The notes under the pieces were generated by a model that did not search any database, was not told where the DNA came from, and saw only the letters and a list, made by a program, of their open reading frames with translations. 64,000 bases of DNA from Mitsuokella jalaludinii DSM 13811 (GTDB lineage Bacteria > Bacillota > Negativicutes > Selenomonadales > Selenomonadaceae): contig NZ_JNKR01000001.1 of the NCBI RefSeq assembly GCF_000702905.1, positions 1 to 64,000 on the forward strand, in the 5' to 3' direction. Below, in pieces: positions 16,020 through 25,135 of the stretch. The stretch's first letter is position 1; the number at the start of each line of letters is the position of its first letter. A program made the translations under genes and the position numbers.

Positions 16020-17384
16020 TCAAAGACGCAGCGCTAACGGCTTAATGTGTTTGCGGTAGAAGGCGTAAATGCCGATGAGCAGTACGGCTGTGATGACCCA
16101 GCTCAGAGGATATGAAATCATGATGTTCGTGAACGTCGGTTTGGCGGCAAACGCCGTATAAATCCACGCGATGCGCACGCCGCAGATGGTCACGAGCATT
16201 AAAAGAGCCGGCGGCAGCGAGTAGCCGTAGCCGCGCAGGGCCCCCGAGAGAATCTCGATAAAGACACAGAGAAAATAAAAGCCGATGATGTAGAAAATGC
16301 GGATACGGCCAATCTCGATGACAGCGGGGTTATCATTGAACAAGGCCAGAAGCTCGTTCGCAAACAGGCAGGCCAGCGCGGAAAGCACGACGGTCACGAG
16401 CATCGTCACGCTGAAGCCCGTTTTTGTGGCTTTGCGGCAGCGCGCAAGATTGCCCGCGCCGTAGTTCTGACTCACGAACGTCGTCACGGCCTGGCCGAAG
16501 GCGATGAGCAGCACGTAAATGTTGATTTCGATGGTGAACGCCGCCGTCGAAGCTGCCATGACGACCGCACCAAGGCTGTTGATGGCCGCCTGAATGACGA
16601 GATTCGACAGGGCAAACACCATGCCCTGAATGCCTGCAGGCAAGCCGATGCGCAGGATTTCCTTCGCGTACGACTTTTCCATGCGGATGGCGCCGGGTTC
16701 GAGCCGGATGATGCCGTGTTCATGGCAGAGCGCATGATAAAGCATCCAGGCACTCAGATAATTAGACAGCGCCGTCGCCGCAGCCACGCCGCCCACGCCC
16801 CAGTCGAAAACGAGCACGGTCACGAGGTTCAGCACGATGTTGAGGCCGCTCGCTGCGGCCAAGGCTTTGAGCGGTGTCCACGTATTGCCGCGGCTTCGAT
16901 AGATGGCTGACTCGAAGTTATAGAGCCCGATGGCCGGCATGCCGAGGAAGTAGATGCGCAGATAGAGCTCTGCAGCCGGCATGACGGAATCCGGCACGGC
17001 CAGAAGCTCGAGCATGGGTCTTGCGATGAGCTCACCGAGGACGGCCACGAAAATGCCTAGGAGCAGTGCCAAAAGAAAAGACGTATGGACGGCCCGTATC
17101 GTCTCTTTTAAGTCATGCGCACCGATGAAGCGTGCGATGACGACGTTGGCACCGAGCGAGATACCGATAAAGAGATTGACGAGCAGGCTGATAATCGGCG
17201 CGTTGTTGCCGACGGCCGCGAGGGCATCCGTGCCGACGAATTGACCGAGCACCAGCGTATCCGCCGTATTGAAGAGCTGCTGCAGCACGCCCGTGAGCGC
17301 GAGCGGCAGGGCAAAGATAACCATCGGCCCCGCCATCGAACCGTGCAGCATATCAACCGTCATCTTCTTCTGAACATCCATCAT
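16020..17384 (-). CDS. MATE-family multidrug/sodium antiporter
   Basis: 454 residues with twelve predicted membrane helices in two related halves. The first helix region carries PMVIFALPLALTGVLQQLFN and the DTLVLGQFVG segment; the second half starts ILRIGLPAGIQGMVFALSNL. This two-half pattern is that of DinF/NorM-type exporters that use Na+ or H+ to expel drugs or cell-derived compounds. The start overlaps the end of tadA by 32 bp, so it is co-transcribed and probably translationally coupled. The substrate cannot be read from sequence. Confidence 0.9.
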   Translation of the reverse strand: MMDVQKKMTVDMLHGSMAGPMVIFALPLALTGVLQQLFNTADTLVLGQFVGTDALAAVGNNAPIISLLVNLFIGISLGANVVIARFIGAHDLKETIRAVHTSFLLALLLGIFVAVLGELIARPMLELLAVPDSVMPAAELYLRIYFLGMPAIGLYNFESAIYRSRGNTWTPLKALAAASGLNIVLNLVTVLVFDWGVGGVAAATALSNYLSAWMLYHALCHEHGIIRLEPGAIRMEKSYAKEILRIGLPAGIQGMVFALSNLVIQAAINSLGAVVMAASTAAFTIEINIYVLLIAFGQAVTTFVSQNYGAGNLARCRKATKTGFSVTMLVTVVLSALACLFANELLALFNDNPAVIEIGRIRIFYIIGFYFLCVFIEILSGALRGYGYSLPPALLMLVTICGVRIAWIYTAFAAKPTFTNIMISYPLSWVITAVLLIGIYAFYRKHIKPLALRL

Positions 17385-17883
17385 CTGCCGCCTCCTTCTG
17401 CTTTTTCAGCTTCTTGAGTGCCTTTTGCTGCTCGCGCCGCATCTTGAAGAAGCGCTTCATGATGCCCGCACATTCTTCCTGCAGCACGCCGGCCGTGATT
17501 TCCGGACGGTGATTGAGCGTTGGATTGCCCGGGATATTGAACACCGATTCACAGGCCCCGGCCCTCGCGTCCGTACTGCCGTAGACGACGCGGTCGACGC
17601 GGCTCATGACAATGGCACCGGCACACATCGGGCACGGCTCGATCGTCACGTAGAGCGTGAGTCCCGAGAGGCGCCAGCGTTCCTGCTTCGCGCAGGCCTC
17701 GCGTATCGCGATCATCTCGGCGTGCGCCGTCGCATCGTGCCAGACCTCGCGCATGTTGTGGCCGCGCGCGACGACCTCGCCCTCGCTGTCGACGAGCACG
17801 GCGCCAATCGGCACCTCCTCGAGGTCATACGCCTTCTGCGCCTCCTCGAGCGCCAGCCTCATGTAGTAGGCATCATCGTGCAT
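17353..17883 (-). CDS. tadA: tRNA-specific adenosine deaminase TadA
   Basis: Converts the wobble adenosine of tRNA-Arg(ACG) to inosine. 176 residues from the ATG at 17883; the longer frame lacks a ribosome site. Zinc and catalytic motifs are complete: TAHAEMIAI (His and the proton-shuttling Glu), then TIEPCPMCAGAI with the two Cys ligands. GSTDARAGACESVFN and LNHRPEI are typical TadA wording. The C-terminus carries an extra Lys/Glu-rich tail of about 25 residues. It heads a unit with the MATE gene. Confidence 0.95.
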   Translation of the reverse strand: MHDDAYYMRLALEEAQKAYDLEEVPIGAVLVDSEGEVVARGHNMREVWHDATAHAEMIAIREACAKQERWRLSGLTLYVTIEPCPMCAGAIVMSRVDRVVYGSTDARAGACESVFNIPGNPTLNHRPEITAGVLQEECAGIMKRFFKMRREQQKALKKLKKQKEAADDGCSEEDDG

Positions 17884-17967
17884 CAAACATCCCCCTGTTC
17901 TTCTCACCAATTCATTCTCAATACGAACATCATAGCGCAGCCCGCCCTCCACCGTCAACTGGACACA

Positions 17968-18000
17968 AAAAAGCTCCTGCCGAAGCAGGAGCTTTCTTTA
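17968..18000 (-). terminator. Terminator after mdh
   Basis: AAAGCTCCTGC and GCAGGAGCTTT form a perfect hairpin with a CGAA loop, a very stable tetraloop type, and A/T-runs on both sides. Confidence 0.9.
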
Positions 18001-18024
18001 TGCGATTGCAATTGCAGGAGGCAA

Positions 18025-18993
18025 TTATTTGAGGGCATCGCCGAGTTTTGCGTTCGTGTTGCGAGCAGCCTGAACGCTCTCTTCGAATTTAGCCTTCTCG
18101 TCGCCATCGAGCTTGATCTCGACGATCTTCTCGAGGCCGTTCTTGCCGAGGATGCACGGTACGCCGATGCAGAGGTCCTTCTCGCCATACTCGCCTTCGA
18201 GGTAGACGCAGCACGGGATGAGCTTCTTGGCATCGAGGGCGATGGCTTCAACCATCGTAGCAGCTGCAGCGCCCGGTGCAATCCAAGCGGACGTGCCAAG
18301 GAGCTTCGTCAGCGTAGCGCCGCCGACCTTCGTCTGAGCGACAACGTCGTCGAGTGCTTCCTTGCTCAGGAGCTGCGTTACAGGGATGCCGCGCAGCGTT
18401 GCATAGCTGACGAGCGGAACCATCGTCTTGTCGCTGTGGCCGCCGATGACCATGCCATCAACGTCAGCCGGCGTAGCCGGATAGCCAGCCTTCGTCAGAG
18501 CCTGTGCGAGGAAATAACGGAAACGGCTGCTGTCGAGCATGCCGCCCTGGCCGAGGATGCGGTTGCGCGGAAGCTTCGTGTCCTTGAGCGTCAGGAACGT
18601 CATAGCATCCATCGGGTTGGAGATGATGATGAAGTAAGCATTCGGGGAATACTTGAGGGCCTGGTCAACAACGCTCTTGACGATCTTAGCGTTGACGCCG
18701 ATGAGATCCTCACGGCTCATGCCCGGTTTGCGCGGCATACCAGACGTGACAACGACAACATCAGAACCAGCCGTCGGAGCATAACCTTCCGGATCGTTCG
18801 GCAGAGCCGTAACGCCCGTTACCGTCGTGTCAAAGTTCAGCATGTGAGCCGTCTGCATGATATCCATGGCCTTGCCCTGCGGAACGCCTTCCTTGATATC
18901 AACAAGAACAACCTCGCTGCAGAACTTCTTCGTAGCAAGAACGTTTGCGACCGTTGCACCAACATTACCTGCACCAACAACTGTTACCTTCAT
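18025..18993 (-). CDS. mdh: Malate dehydrogenase (lactate/malate dehydrogenase family)
   Basis: 322 residues, NAD-dependent interconversion of oxaloacetate and malate, a step of the succinate-propionate route these bacteria use. The NAD-binding site is TVVGAGNVGATVANVL; the substrate loop MPRKPGMSR has the Arg that marks malate rather than lactate specificity; SNPMDAMT and the catalytic GGHSDKTMVP His follow. The start at 18993 has an AAGGAGG site. It is monocistronic: own promoter at 19103-19131, a leader of about 100 bp, and its own terminator. GC content and codon use look like a highly expressed core gene. Confidence 0.94.
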   Translation of the reverse strand: MKVTVVGAGNVGATVANVLATKKFCSEVVLVDIKEGVPQGKAMDIMQTAHMLNFDTTVTGVTALPNDPEGYAPTAGSDVVVVTSGMPRKPGMSREDLIGVNAKIVKSVVDQALKYSPNAYFIIISNPMDAMTFLTLKDTKLPRNRILGQGGMLDSSRFRYFLAQALTKAGYPATPADVDGMVIGGHSDKTMVPLVSYATLRGIPVTQLLSKEALDDVVAQTKVGGATLTKLLGTSAWIAPGAAAATMVEAIALDAKKLIPCCVYLEGEYGEKDLCIGVPCILGKNGLEKIVEIKLDGDEKAKFEESVQAARNTNAKLGDALK

Positions 18994-19102
18994 AATAAAT
19001 TGCCTCCTTATAGTTTGAAAGCGACATTCTGAGCAACCTGTCAGAAACCGCCTTCGGAATGCCAACAAAGTATGCATCAGACTTATGATTCATTACGTGT
19101 AA

Positions 19103-19131
19103 ATTATAGCAAAGTAACATCAAAAAATCAA
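19103..19131 (-). promoter_or_regulatory. mdh promoter
   Basis: On the minus strand TTGATT, a 17-base spacer and TATAAT, giving a start about 100 bp before the mdh ATG. Further upstream lies an inverted repeat, ATTCATGAC (19172-19180) with GTCATGAAT (19196-19204), a possible operator. Apart from these and the rubredoxin terminator, 18994-19310 holds nothing I can name. Confidence 0.7.
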
Positions 19132-19235
19132 TGCATTCTGTGTACATTTTATTGCGGCATTAGCATAATTTATTCATGACGTGTGATTCCAATCGGTCAT
19201 GAATGGCTGAAAGACGCGCCGCATAAGGGAATGAT

Positions 19236-19275
19236 GCAAAAAAGGGGAGAGAAACCACCCGGTCTCCCTCCCCTT
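19236..19275 (-). terminator. Terminator after the rubredoxin gene
   Basis: AAGGGGAG pairs with CTCCCCTT, with a six-T run on the minus strand after the hairpin. Confidence 0.75.
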
Positions 19276-19310
19276 GCGCATGCCTGCTTCACGACACGGC
19301 AGCACGGCCA

Positions 19311-19475
19311 TCAGGACTGCTGTTCTTCGAACATGTCCTTGCCGACGCCGCAGAGCGGGCAGACGAAATCATCCGGCAGATCCGCAAACGGAACGCCCGG
19401 TGCGAGATCGTAATCCGGATCGCCCTTTGCCTCGTCGTAAATCCAGCCACAGACCGTGCAAACCCAAACTTTCAT
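19311..19475 (-). CDS. Rubredoxin
   Basis: 54 residues, the full length of a classical rubredoxin, a one-iron electron carrier of anaerobes. The iron is held by four Cys in two knuckles, [10 protein letters not shown] near the N-terminus and CPLCGVGKD near the C-terminus, with [15 protein letters not shown] between. It starts with ATG behind AGGAGG. It stands as a single gene. In anaerobes rubredoxin often feeds oxygen- or peroxide-reducing enzymes; none is adjacent here. Confidence 0.97.
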   Translation of the reverse strand: MKVWVCTVCGWIYDEAKGDPDYDLAPGVPFADLPDDFVCPLCGVGKDMFEEQQS

Positions 19476-19530
19476 CAGAAAAGCCTCCTTTTGACTTTTG
19501 ATTCCATACACTAAATACTTCTACAGGTCT

Positions 19531-20433
19531 TTAATTCGCGATGCTCCCGCCATTCTCCTGCTTGCCATCGCGAAATTTTTTGCAGGAAAGAATGATTTTC
19601 GTGTAGACCTCGTAGGGAATGGCCATATTGCCCGCGATGCCGTGGCCCATCTCGATCTGCGGGCGGTTGCTGCCGTGGAAGTCTGTGCCGCCTGTCGTGA
19701 GCAGATGGTACTTCTCAATCATGTGCGCGGCAAAGTCAGAATCCTCCTGCGTGTAGTTCGGATACCAGCGCTCCATGCCGTCGAGCCCCATCGCGTGCAG
19801 GCGCGCGATGGCCGCTTCCTGCTCGGCGCGCGAGAGGCCCTTGAGGCCGATCTTCTTGTGGAAGTGTGCGAGAGATGTCACGCCGCCTGCCTCGTGGATG
19901 ACGGGCAGTGCCTCCTCCACCGGCATATTCTGGTCGAGGCCGAGCTCTCTGACCGCCGGATCGAGGTAGTGATCCCAGAGCGGCTGCGCCCTGTCGTAGA
20001 GGTGCAGCGAGACGAGGTAGCGCATGATGGCGTAGCGGTCGAGCACCTTGCCATAGGCGAACGGGCGGACTTTCTCCAAGGAGATGTCGATGCCCTTGGC
20101 GCGCACGTAGTCGATAATCTCAGGGATTTTCCCCTCCTTGACGCGGCGGATCTCGGCGTAGAGCTGGCGGAAGCTCGGATGGTCCGCATCAAAGCCCAGG
20201 CAGACAATGTGGAGCTTGCGATCCATGAAGTCGGCCGTGAGCTCCATGCCGTTCAGGAAATCCAGCCCCTGCTCCCTGGCGGCGGCAGCGGCCTCCTCAT
20301 TGCCCGCGATGTTGTCGTGGTCTGTCAGCGCGAAGGCTGAGAGACCCACTTCTCTGGCGTGGACGGCCAGGTCGTGCGGCGAATAGCTGCCGTCCGAGAC
20401 AAGAGAGTGGACGTGCAGATCGATGATGTTCAT
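19531..20433 (-). CDS. PHP-domain phosphoesterase
   Basis: 300 residues. The PHP metal motifs are clear: DLHVHSLVSDGSYSP at the N-terminus, ALTDHDNIAG, the middle HFHK pair and GGTDFHG near the C-terminus. This arrangement matches the TrpH/YciV-type enzymes, several of which hydrolyse 3',5'-nucleoside bisphosphates or short RNA ends. The exact substrate is not fixed by motifs. The start at 20433 has AAAGGA upstream. It lies 7 bp after uvrC on the same strand, so the two are co-transcribed. Confidence 0.88.
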   Translation of the reverse strand: MNIIDLHVHSLVSDGSYSPHDLAVHAREVGLSAFALTDHDNIAGNEEAAAAAREQGLDFLNGMELTADFMDRKLHIVCLGFDADHPSFRQLYAEIRRVKEGKIPEIIDYVRAKGIDISLEKVRPFAYGKVLDRYAIMRYLVSLHLYDRAQPLWDHYLDPAVRELGLDQNMPVEEALPVIHEAGGVTSLAHFHKKIGLKGLSRAEQEAAIARLHAMGLDGMERWYPNYTQEDSDFAAHMIEKYHLLTTGGTDFHGSNRPQIEMGHGIAGNMAIPYEVYTKIILSCKKFRDGKQENGGSIAN

Positions 20434-20440
20434 AATTTCT

Positions 20441-22321
20441 TTATTCCTTTCCATTGGCGCCATCTGCATGATAGCGCGTCATATCACGCTGTGCCTGAAA
20501 AAAATGATAGACTGCCTCGGCCGCGGGGCGGTTCATGCCCGGCGCCTGCTGCAGTTCCTCAACGCTCGCCTCGCGGATGCGCGCAATCGTGCCGAAGTGG
20601 CTGCGCAGCGCCTGGCGCCGTTTCGGGCCGATGCCGACAATGTGGTCGAGGATGGAGACGAGATTGCGCTTGCCGCGCAATTTGCGGTGGTACGTGATGG
20701 CGAAACGGTGCGCCTCGTCGCGGATGCGCTCGATGAGGTAGAGCGCCTGGCTGTGGCGCGGCAAGACGACAGGCTCGCTCTCGCCCTCCGTGAAGACGAG
20801 CTCGAACTGCTTGGCGAGGCCGACGACAGGCACATCCTTGTGACCGCCCGCGCCGCGGATGATCTCGAGGGCTGAAGAGAGCTGTCCCTTGCCGCCGTCG
20901 ATGACGATGAGGTCTGGCAATTCTTCCTCGGGCAGTCCAACATAGCGGCGCGTCGTGACCTCGCGCATTGAAAGGAAGTCGTCGGGCTTGCCCTCTGTGC
21001 TCTGGATCTTGAAGCGGCGGTAGTCCGACTTCTTGGGAAGACCGCCCTCGAAGACGACCATCGAGGCGACAGTCTCCGACCCCTGGATGTGCGAGATATC
21101 GAAGCACTCCATGCGGTAGGGCATCTTCTTGAGCCCGAGATAGCGGCCGAGCTCGCGCACGGCACCCATCGTCTTCTCGTCAGCCTGCTTGATGCGCGCG
21201 GCTTCATCCGAGAGGTACTTCTCGGCATTGCTCTCGGCCATCGCGACGATGTCGCGCTTCGTGCCGCGCTGCGGCACGAGGAGCTGCACCTTATTGCCGT
21301 GCTTCTTCTCGGTCAGCCAGCTCTCGAGGAGCGCCCGCTCCTCCTCTGCGATGGCCAGCGGCAGCAGGACCTCGCGCGGCACGAAGGCCGCCCGATGATA
21401 GTACTGCGAGAGGAACGCCGCGAGGATGTCGGCGTCGCTCTCCTCCTCGCTGCCCTGCAAGAGGAAGTGCTCGCGCCCGATCATCTTGCCCGCGCGGATG
21501 AAGAAGACCTGGACACAGACGCCGATCTCCGAGCGCGCGATGCCGATTGCGTCCTGATCGCCCGCACCCGTGACGATATTCTGTTTCTCGGCGATCTTCT
21601 GCACGGCGCGAAGCTGGTCCCGCAGGCGCGCCGCCGTCTCGAAGTGGAAGGCCGCGGCCGCCTGCTCCATGCGGAACTTCAATTCGCGCTCCACATCCTC
21701 CGTGCGCCCTTCGAGGAAGAGCAGGACGGCGCGGATCATCGCCGCGTAGTCCTCCTTCGTGACCTTGCCGACGCACGGCGCGAGGCAGCGCTTGATGTGG
21801 TACTCCAGACAGGGCCGGTCCTGCAGGTGGCGGCAGGTGCGCAGCGGGAAGAGGCGGCGCAGGAGCTTCAAGCTCTGGTGCACGGCCGTGACGTCCGTAT
21901 AGGGGCCGAAGTAGCGCGAGCCGTCCTTCGTCACGCGGTGCGTCAGGAAGACGCGCGGGTACTCCTCCTGCACCGTGACCTTGACGTACGGGTAGCTCTT
22001 GTCGTCCTTGAGGCTGATGTTGTAGTGCGGGCGATGCTTCTTGATGAGGTTGCACTCGAGGATCAGCGCCTCGACTTCTGAGTGCGTCATGATGATCTCA
22101 AAATCCGCGATGTGCGAGACCATTGCCTTGACCTTCGGCGAGTGGTTCTTGTTGTGCTGGAAGTACTGGCGCACGCGGTTCTTGAGGACGACCGCCTTGC
22201 CGACGTAGATGATGCGGCCCGACGCGTCCTTCATGATGTAGACGCCGGGGCTGTCCGGCAGCAGCTTGAGTTTCTCTGCGACAATGTCCGTCAATCGCTC
22301 ACGACCTTTCTTAAACTGCAT
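20441..22321 (-). CDS. uvrC: Excinuclease ABC subunit UvrC
   Basis: The dual-incision nuclease of nucleotide excision repair; it joins the UvrB-DNA complex and cuts both sides of the lesion. At 626 residues it has the standard length. The GIY-YIG domain is at the N-terminus (GVYIMKD...RIIYVGKA), a UVR helix pair for UvrB binding is near residue 205-240, the RNase H-like 3' domain carries the family's IDGGKGQLSSA, and a tandem helix-hairpin-helix ends the protein (RQALRSHFG, then QQAPGM). Co-transcribed with the PHP gene. Confidence 0.96.
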   Translation of the reverse strand: MQFKKGRERLTDIVAEKLKLLPDSPGVYIMKDASGRIIYVGKAVVLKNRVRQYFQHNKNHSPKVKAMVSHIADFEIIMTHSEVEALILECNLIKKHRPHYNISLKDDKSYPYVKVTVQEEYPRVFLTHRVTKDGSRYFGPYTDVTAVHQSLKLLRRLFPLRTCRHLQDRPCLEYHIKRCLAPCVGKVTKEDYAAMIRAVLLFLEGRTEDVERELKFRMEQAAAAFHFETAARLRDQLRAVQKIAEKQNIVTGAGDQDAIGIARSEIGVCVQVFFIRAGKMIGREHFLLQGSEEESDADILAAFLSQYYHRAAFVPREVLLPLAIAEEERALLESWLTEKKHGNKVQLLVPQRGTKRDIVAMAESNAEKYLSDEAARIKQADEKTMGAVRELGRYLGLKKMPYRMECFDISHIQGSETVASMVVFEGGLPKKSDYRRFKIQSTEGKPDDFLSMREVTTRRYVGLPEEELPDLIVIDGGKGQLSSALEIIRGAGGHKDVPVVGLAKQFELVFTEGESEPVVLPRHSQALYLIERIRDEAHRFAITYHRKLRGKRNLVSILDHIVGIGPKRRQALRSHFGTIARIREASVEELQQAPGMNRPAAEAVYHFFQAQRDMTRYHADGANGKE

Positions 22322-22376
22322 GGTTGAAATTCATTCCATTATACCGCAAATCCCACGGGGATTCCATGAGGGAATA

Positions 22377-22405
22377 TTGCATTTCCGCGGTGCATGTGAT
22401 AAAAT
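22377..22405 (+). promoter_or_regulatory. Promoter of the biotin carboxylase gene
   Basis: TTGCAT, a 17-base spacer and TAAAAT, followed 75 bp later by the ribosome site and ATG of the gene at 22480. A second TATAAT-like hexamer lies at 22435 without a clear -35. Confidence 0.5.
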
Positions 22406-22479
22406 CAAGGCAGATTTGGAATTAGCAGCTGGTTATAATATCTGCTATCGTAATACTGTGATTCAGGAGGGATTTTCCC

Positions 22480-23847
22480 ATGTTCAAACGCGTTCTGATC
22501 GCCAACCGCGGCGAGATTGCCGTGCGCATCATCCGCGCCTGCGAGGAGCTCGACATCGAGACGGTCGCCATCTTCTCGGAAGCAGACGAGAATGCACTTC
22601 ACGTACAGCTGGCCGACCACGCCGTCTGCGTCGGCGGCGCCGATGCCACAGACAGCTACTTAAACAAGGACTCGATCCTGCGCGCAGCGCTCGAGACGGG
22701 CGCTGACGCCATCCACCCGGGCTACGGCTTCCTCTCGGAGGATGCAGACTTCGCCCAGCAGGTCACCGAGCACGGCATCACCTGGATCGGACCGATGCCG
22801 GAGACGATCCGCCTCGTCGGCGACAAAGACGTCGCCCGCGCCTCCATGCAGCCGTCCGGCATCCCGATGGCCAAGGGCAGCGAGCCGCTCAAGAACAACA
22901 AAGAGGCTGTCAAGGCGGCCAAGGAAGTCGGCTACCCCGTCATCCTCAAGCCGGTCTCGGGCGGTGGCGGCAAGGGCATGTATGTCGCACACGATGAGGA
23001 CGAGCTCAAGGACATCCTCGACACACTCGTCGACCTCAAGAAGATCAACTACTACTTCGAGCACTACATCGAGCGTTCGCGCCACATCGAAGTCCAGATT
23101 GTCGCCGACAACTACGGCGAGGTCATCCACCTCGGCGAGCGCGAGTGCTCCATCCAGCGCCGCAACCAGAAGCTCCTCGAGGAGTCGCCGTCGATCGCGC
23201 TGACGCACGAGATGCGCAAGCAGGTCGGCACGCTGGCCGTCAAGGCCGCCAAGAGCGTCCACTACTCCAACGTCGGCACGGTCGAGTTCCTCCTGGACCT
23301 CAAGGACAACCAGTTCTACTTCATGGAGATCAACCCGCGTATCCAGGTCGAGCACGGCGTCACGGAAGAAGTCACGGGCATCGACATCGTGCGCACGCAG
23401 ATCCGCATCGCTGCCGGCGAGCCGCTCGACATCACGCAGGCCGACGTCCACTTCCAGGGCCATGCCATCGAGTGCCGCATCAACGCCGAGGACCCGGACA
23501 ACAACTTCATGCCGTCGCCGGGCCAGATCACGTTCCTGCACGAGCCGAGCGGCCCGCGCGTCCGCTTCGATTCAGGCGTGACGGCTGGCCTCTCGATCGA
23601 GCCGTACTACGACTCGATGATCGCGAAGCTCATCGTCCACGGCCGCACGCGCGGCGACGCCATCAAGATCATGCAGCGCGCGCTCAAGGAGTTCCGCATC
23701 GACGGTGTCAAGACGACAATCTCCCTGCACCAGAAGATCCTCAGCGACAGCTACTTCCGCACAGGCAACATCGATACGCAGTTCATCAAGAAGCGCATCG
23801 CCACCTACGAAGCACAGAAGGGCAACGGCAAGAACTACTTTGCCTGA
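22480..23847 (+). CDS. accC: Biotin carboxylase (acetyl-CoA carboxylase subunit AccC type)
   Basis: 455 residues, carboxylates the biotin of a carrier protein using ATP and bicarbonate. MFKRVLIANRGEIAVRIIRA opens the biotin-carboxylase N-domain. The ATP-grasp glycine loop KPVSGGGGKGMYV (about 160-172), GERECSIQRRNQK and MEINPRIQVEHGVTEEVTG follow; the Pro usual after EH is Gly here. It is alone, with no accB next to it. It could serve fatty-acid synthesis or act as the carboxylase partner of the biotin carrier at 40.6 kb, or be the A subunit of a two-part pyruvate carboxylase. Confidence 0.88.
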   Translation: MFKRVLIANRGEIAVRIIRACEELDIETVAIFSEADENALHVQLADHAVCVGGADATDSYLNKDSILRAALETGADAIHPGYGFLSEDADFAQQVTEHGITWIGPMPETIRLVGDKDVARASMQPSGIPMAKGSEPLKNNKEAVKAAKEVGYPVILKPVSGGGGKGMYVAHDEDELKDILDTLVDLKKINYYFEHYIERSRHIEVQIVADNYGEVIHLGERECSIQRRNQKLLEESPSIALTHEMRKQVGTLAVKAAKSVHYSNVGTVEFLLDLKDNQFYFMEINPRIQVEHGVTEEVTGIDIVRTQIRIAAGEPLDITQADVHFQGHAIECRINAEDPDNNFMPSPGQITFLHEPSGPRVRFDSGVTAGLSIEPYYDSMIAKLIVHGRTRGDAIKIMQRALKEFRIDGVKTTISLHQKILSDSYFRTGNIDTQFIKKRIATYEAQKGNGKNYFA

Positions 23848-23854
23848 GCCATGC

Positions 23855-23896
23855 CCCATAAAAAAAGGAGCCCCAAAGGGGGCTCTTTTTTTATGG
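23855..23896. terminator. Bidirectional terminator between accC and the AlaX-type gene
   Basis: GAGCCCC and GGGGGCTC flank three A's, enclosed by ATAAAAAAA and TTTTTTTAT runs, between two convergent genes. Confidence 0.92.
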
Positions 23897-23905
23897 GCTC
23901 ATGGC

Positions 23906-25111
23906 TCAAAGAGCGGACATGAGCGCCTCCGCCTTCTCGCGCCAGTCTGCAGGGCAGATGGCGCTGCCCTGGCACGACTCGGGGCGTCCGCCGCCGCGGC
24001 CGCCGAAGGCTTCGTTGACCGTGCGGATGACCTGCTGGCAGCTCAGCTCAGCGCCGTCCGTCGCAAGGAACATGTAGTTGAGGCGCTCGCCGTTCTGATA
24101 GAAGATGGCGGAGAAGGCTTCAGGGATCTCGCCGAGGCGCTTGGCGAGTGCCTTGGCCTCCTTCGGCGTCATGTCGGACTCGAGGAAGACGAATTTCGCA
24201 TGGCCCGCCTCTGTCGTGGCCGGATGCGCCTTCATCTCCTCGATGCGGTACTCCAGGAGCTTGCCCGTGCACTCCGTCAGGCGCTCGCCGAGCTCCTTCG
24301 TCTCCTGCTGCAGGCGCGCGACGCCTTCTGGCAGCTCCGTCTCCTTGATGGACAGGAGATTCGAGGCCTCGAGAGCCGCGAGCATGTACTGCTCGACGCG
24401 CTCGAGCGCCTCTCTGCCGCAGAGGAAGCTGATGCGCGAGCCTTCCTTGTGCTTCTCCACCTTGAAGATCTTGACGAGGCCGACCATGCCGCTCGAAGTC
24501 GGATGGGTGCCGCAGCACGTGCAGGAGTCACTGCCCTCCACCGAGACGATGCGCAGGGTGCCGGTGAGTTTGTCGTTGAACTTGCGCAGGTTCATCTTCG
24601 CCGCCTCTTCTGCCGGCACGAGCTTCGTCGTGATGGGACGGTCTTCCTGGATTTCGCGGTTCGTGAAGCGCTCCGCCTGCAGGGCCTGCTGCCAGTCGAC
24701 TTCCCTGTCGAGATCGATACCGACCATGTCCGCGCTCATGTGGAAGCCCACATTGTGGGCGCCGAAGAGCTTGTAGAAGGCGTACGAGAGCATGTGCTCG
24801 CCGCAGTGCTGCTGCATGTGGTCGAAGCGGACAGGCCAGTCGAGCTTTGCCACTACCTTCGTGCCGGGCGCCAAGGGCTCCTTCGTCTCGTGGAAGATCT
24901 CGCCCGCCTTCTCGTGGACGTGCTTGACAGGAAGCGCCTTCTCCCCTGCCGTCAGTGTGCCCGTGTCGCTGAGCTGGCCACCGCCCTCCGGGAAGAAGAC
25001 CGTCTGGTCGAGCACGACAGCATAGCCCTCATGATACGGCTCGGTGTGCACGACTACAGCCTCACATTCTCTCTGCATGACATTCTCGTCGAATAAACGC
25101 TTTGTCTCCAC
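23906..25111 (-). CDS. Alanyl-tRNA editing protein (AlaX family, long form)
   Basis: 401 residues, a free-standing relative of the AlaRS editing domain that removes Ser or Gly wrongly loaded on tRNA-Ala. The N-terminal barrel has FFPEGGGQLSDTG; the zinc site is HxxxH in QQHCGEHML and CxxxH in SCTCCGTHP; the C-terminal DHHA1 domain ends with GGRGGGRPESCQGS. The GTG start at 25111 follows GGAAGGG. It begins a unit with the potassium genes upstream only by position (24 bp gap to the ktrA-type stop), so they may be one transcript. Confidence 0.92.
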   Translation of the reverse strand: METKRLFDENVMQRECEAVVVHTEPYHEGYAVVLDQTVFFPEGGGQLSDTGTLTAGEKALPVKHVHEKAGEIFHETKEPLAPGTKVVAKLDWPVRFDHMQQHCGEHMLSYAFYKLFGAHNVGFHMSADMVGIDLDREVDWQQALQAERFTNREIQEDRPITTKLVPAEEAAKMNLRKFNDKLTGTLRIVSVEGSDSCTCCGTHPTSSGMVGLVKIFKVEKHKEGSRISFLCGREALERVEQYMLAALEASNLLSIKETELPEGVARLQQETKELGERLTECTGKLLEYRIEEMKAHPATTEAGHAKFVFLESDMTPKEAKALAKRLGEIPEAFSAIFYQNGERLNYMFLATDGAELSCQQVIRTVNEAFGGRGGGRPESCQGSAICPADWREKAEALMSAL

Positions 25112-25135
25112 GTTAACCCTTCCTTTCTCAAAAGC

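Noticed and set aside
16020-17384. MATE gene as part of the LysR-linked redox cluster
   Set aside because: It overlaps tadA and is transcribed with it; the LysR fragment after it looks like an independent remnant.
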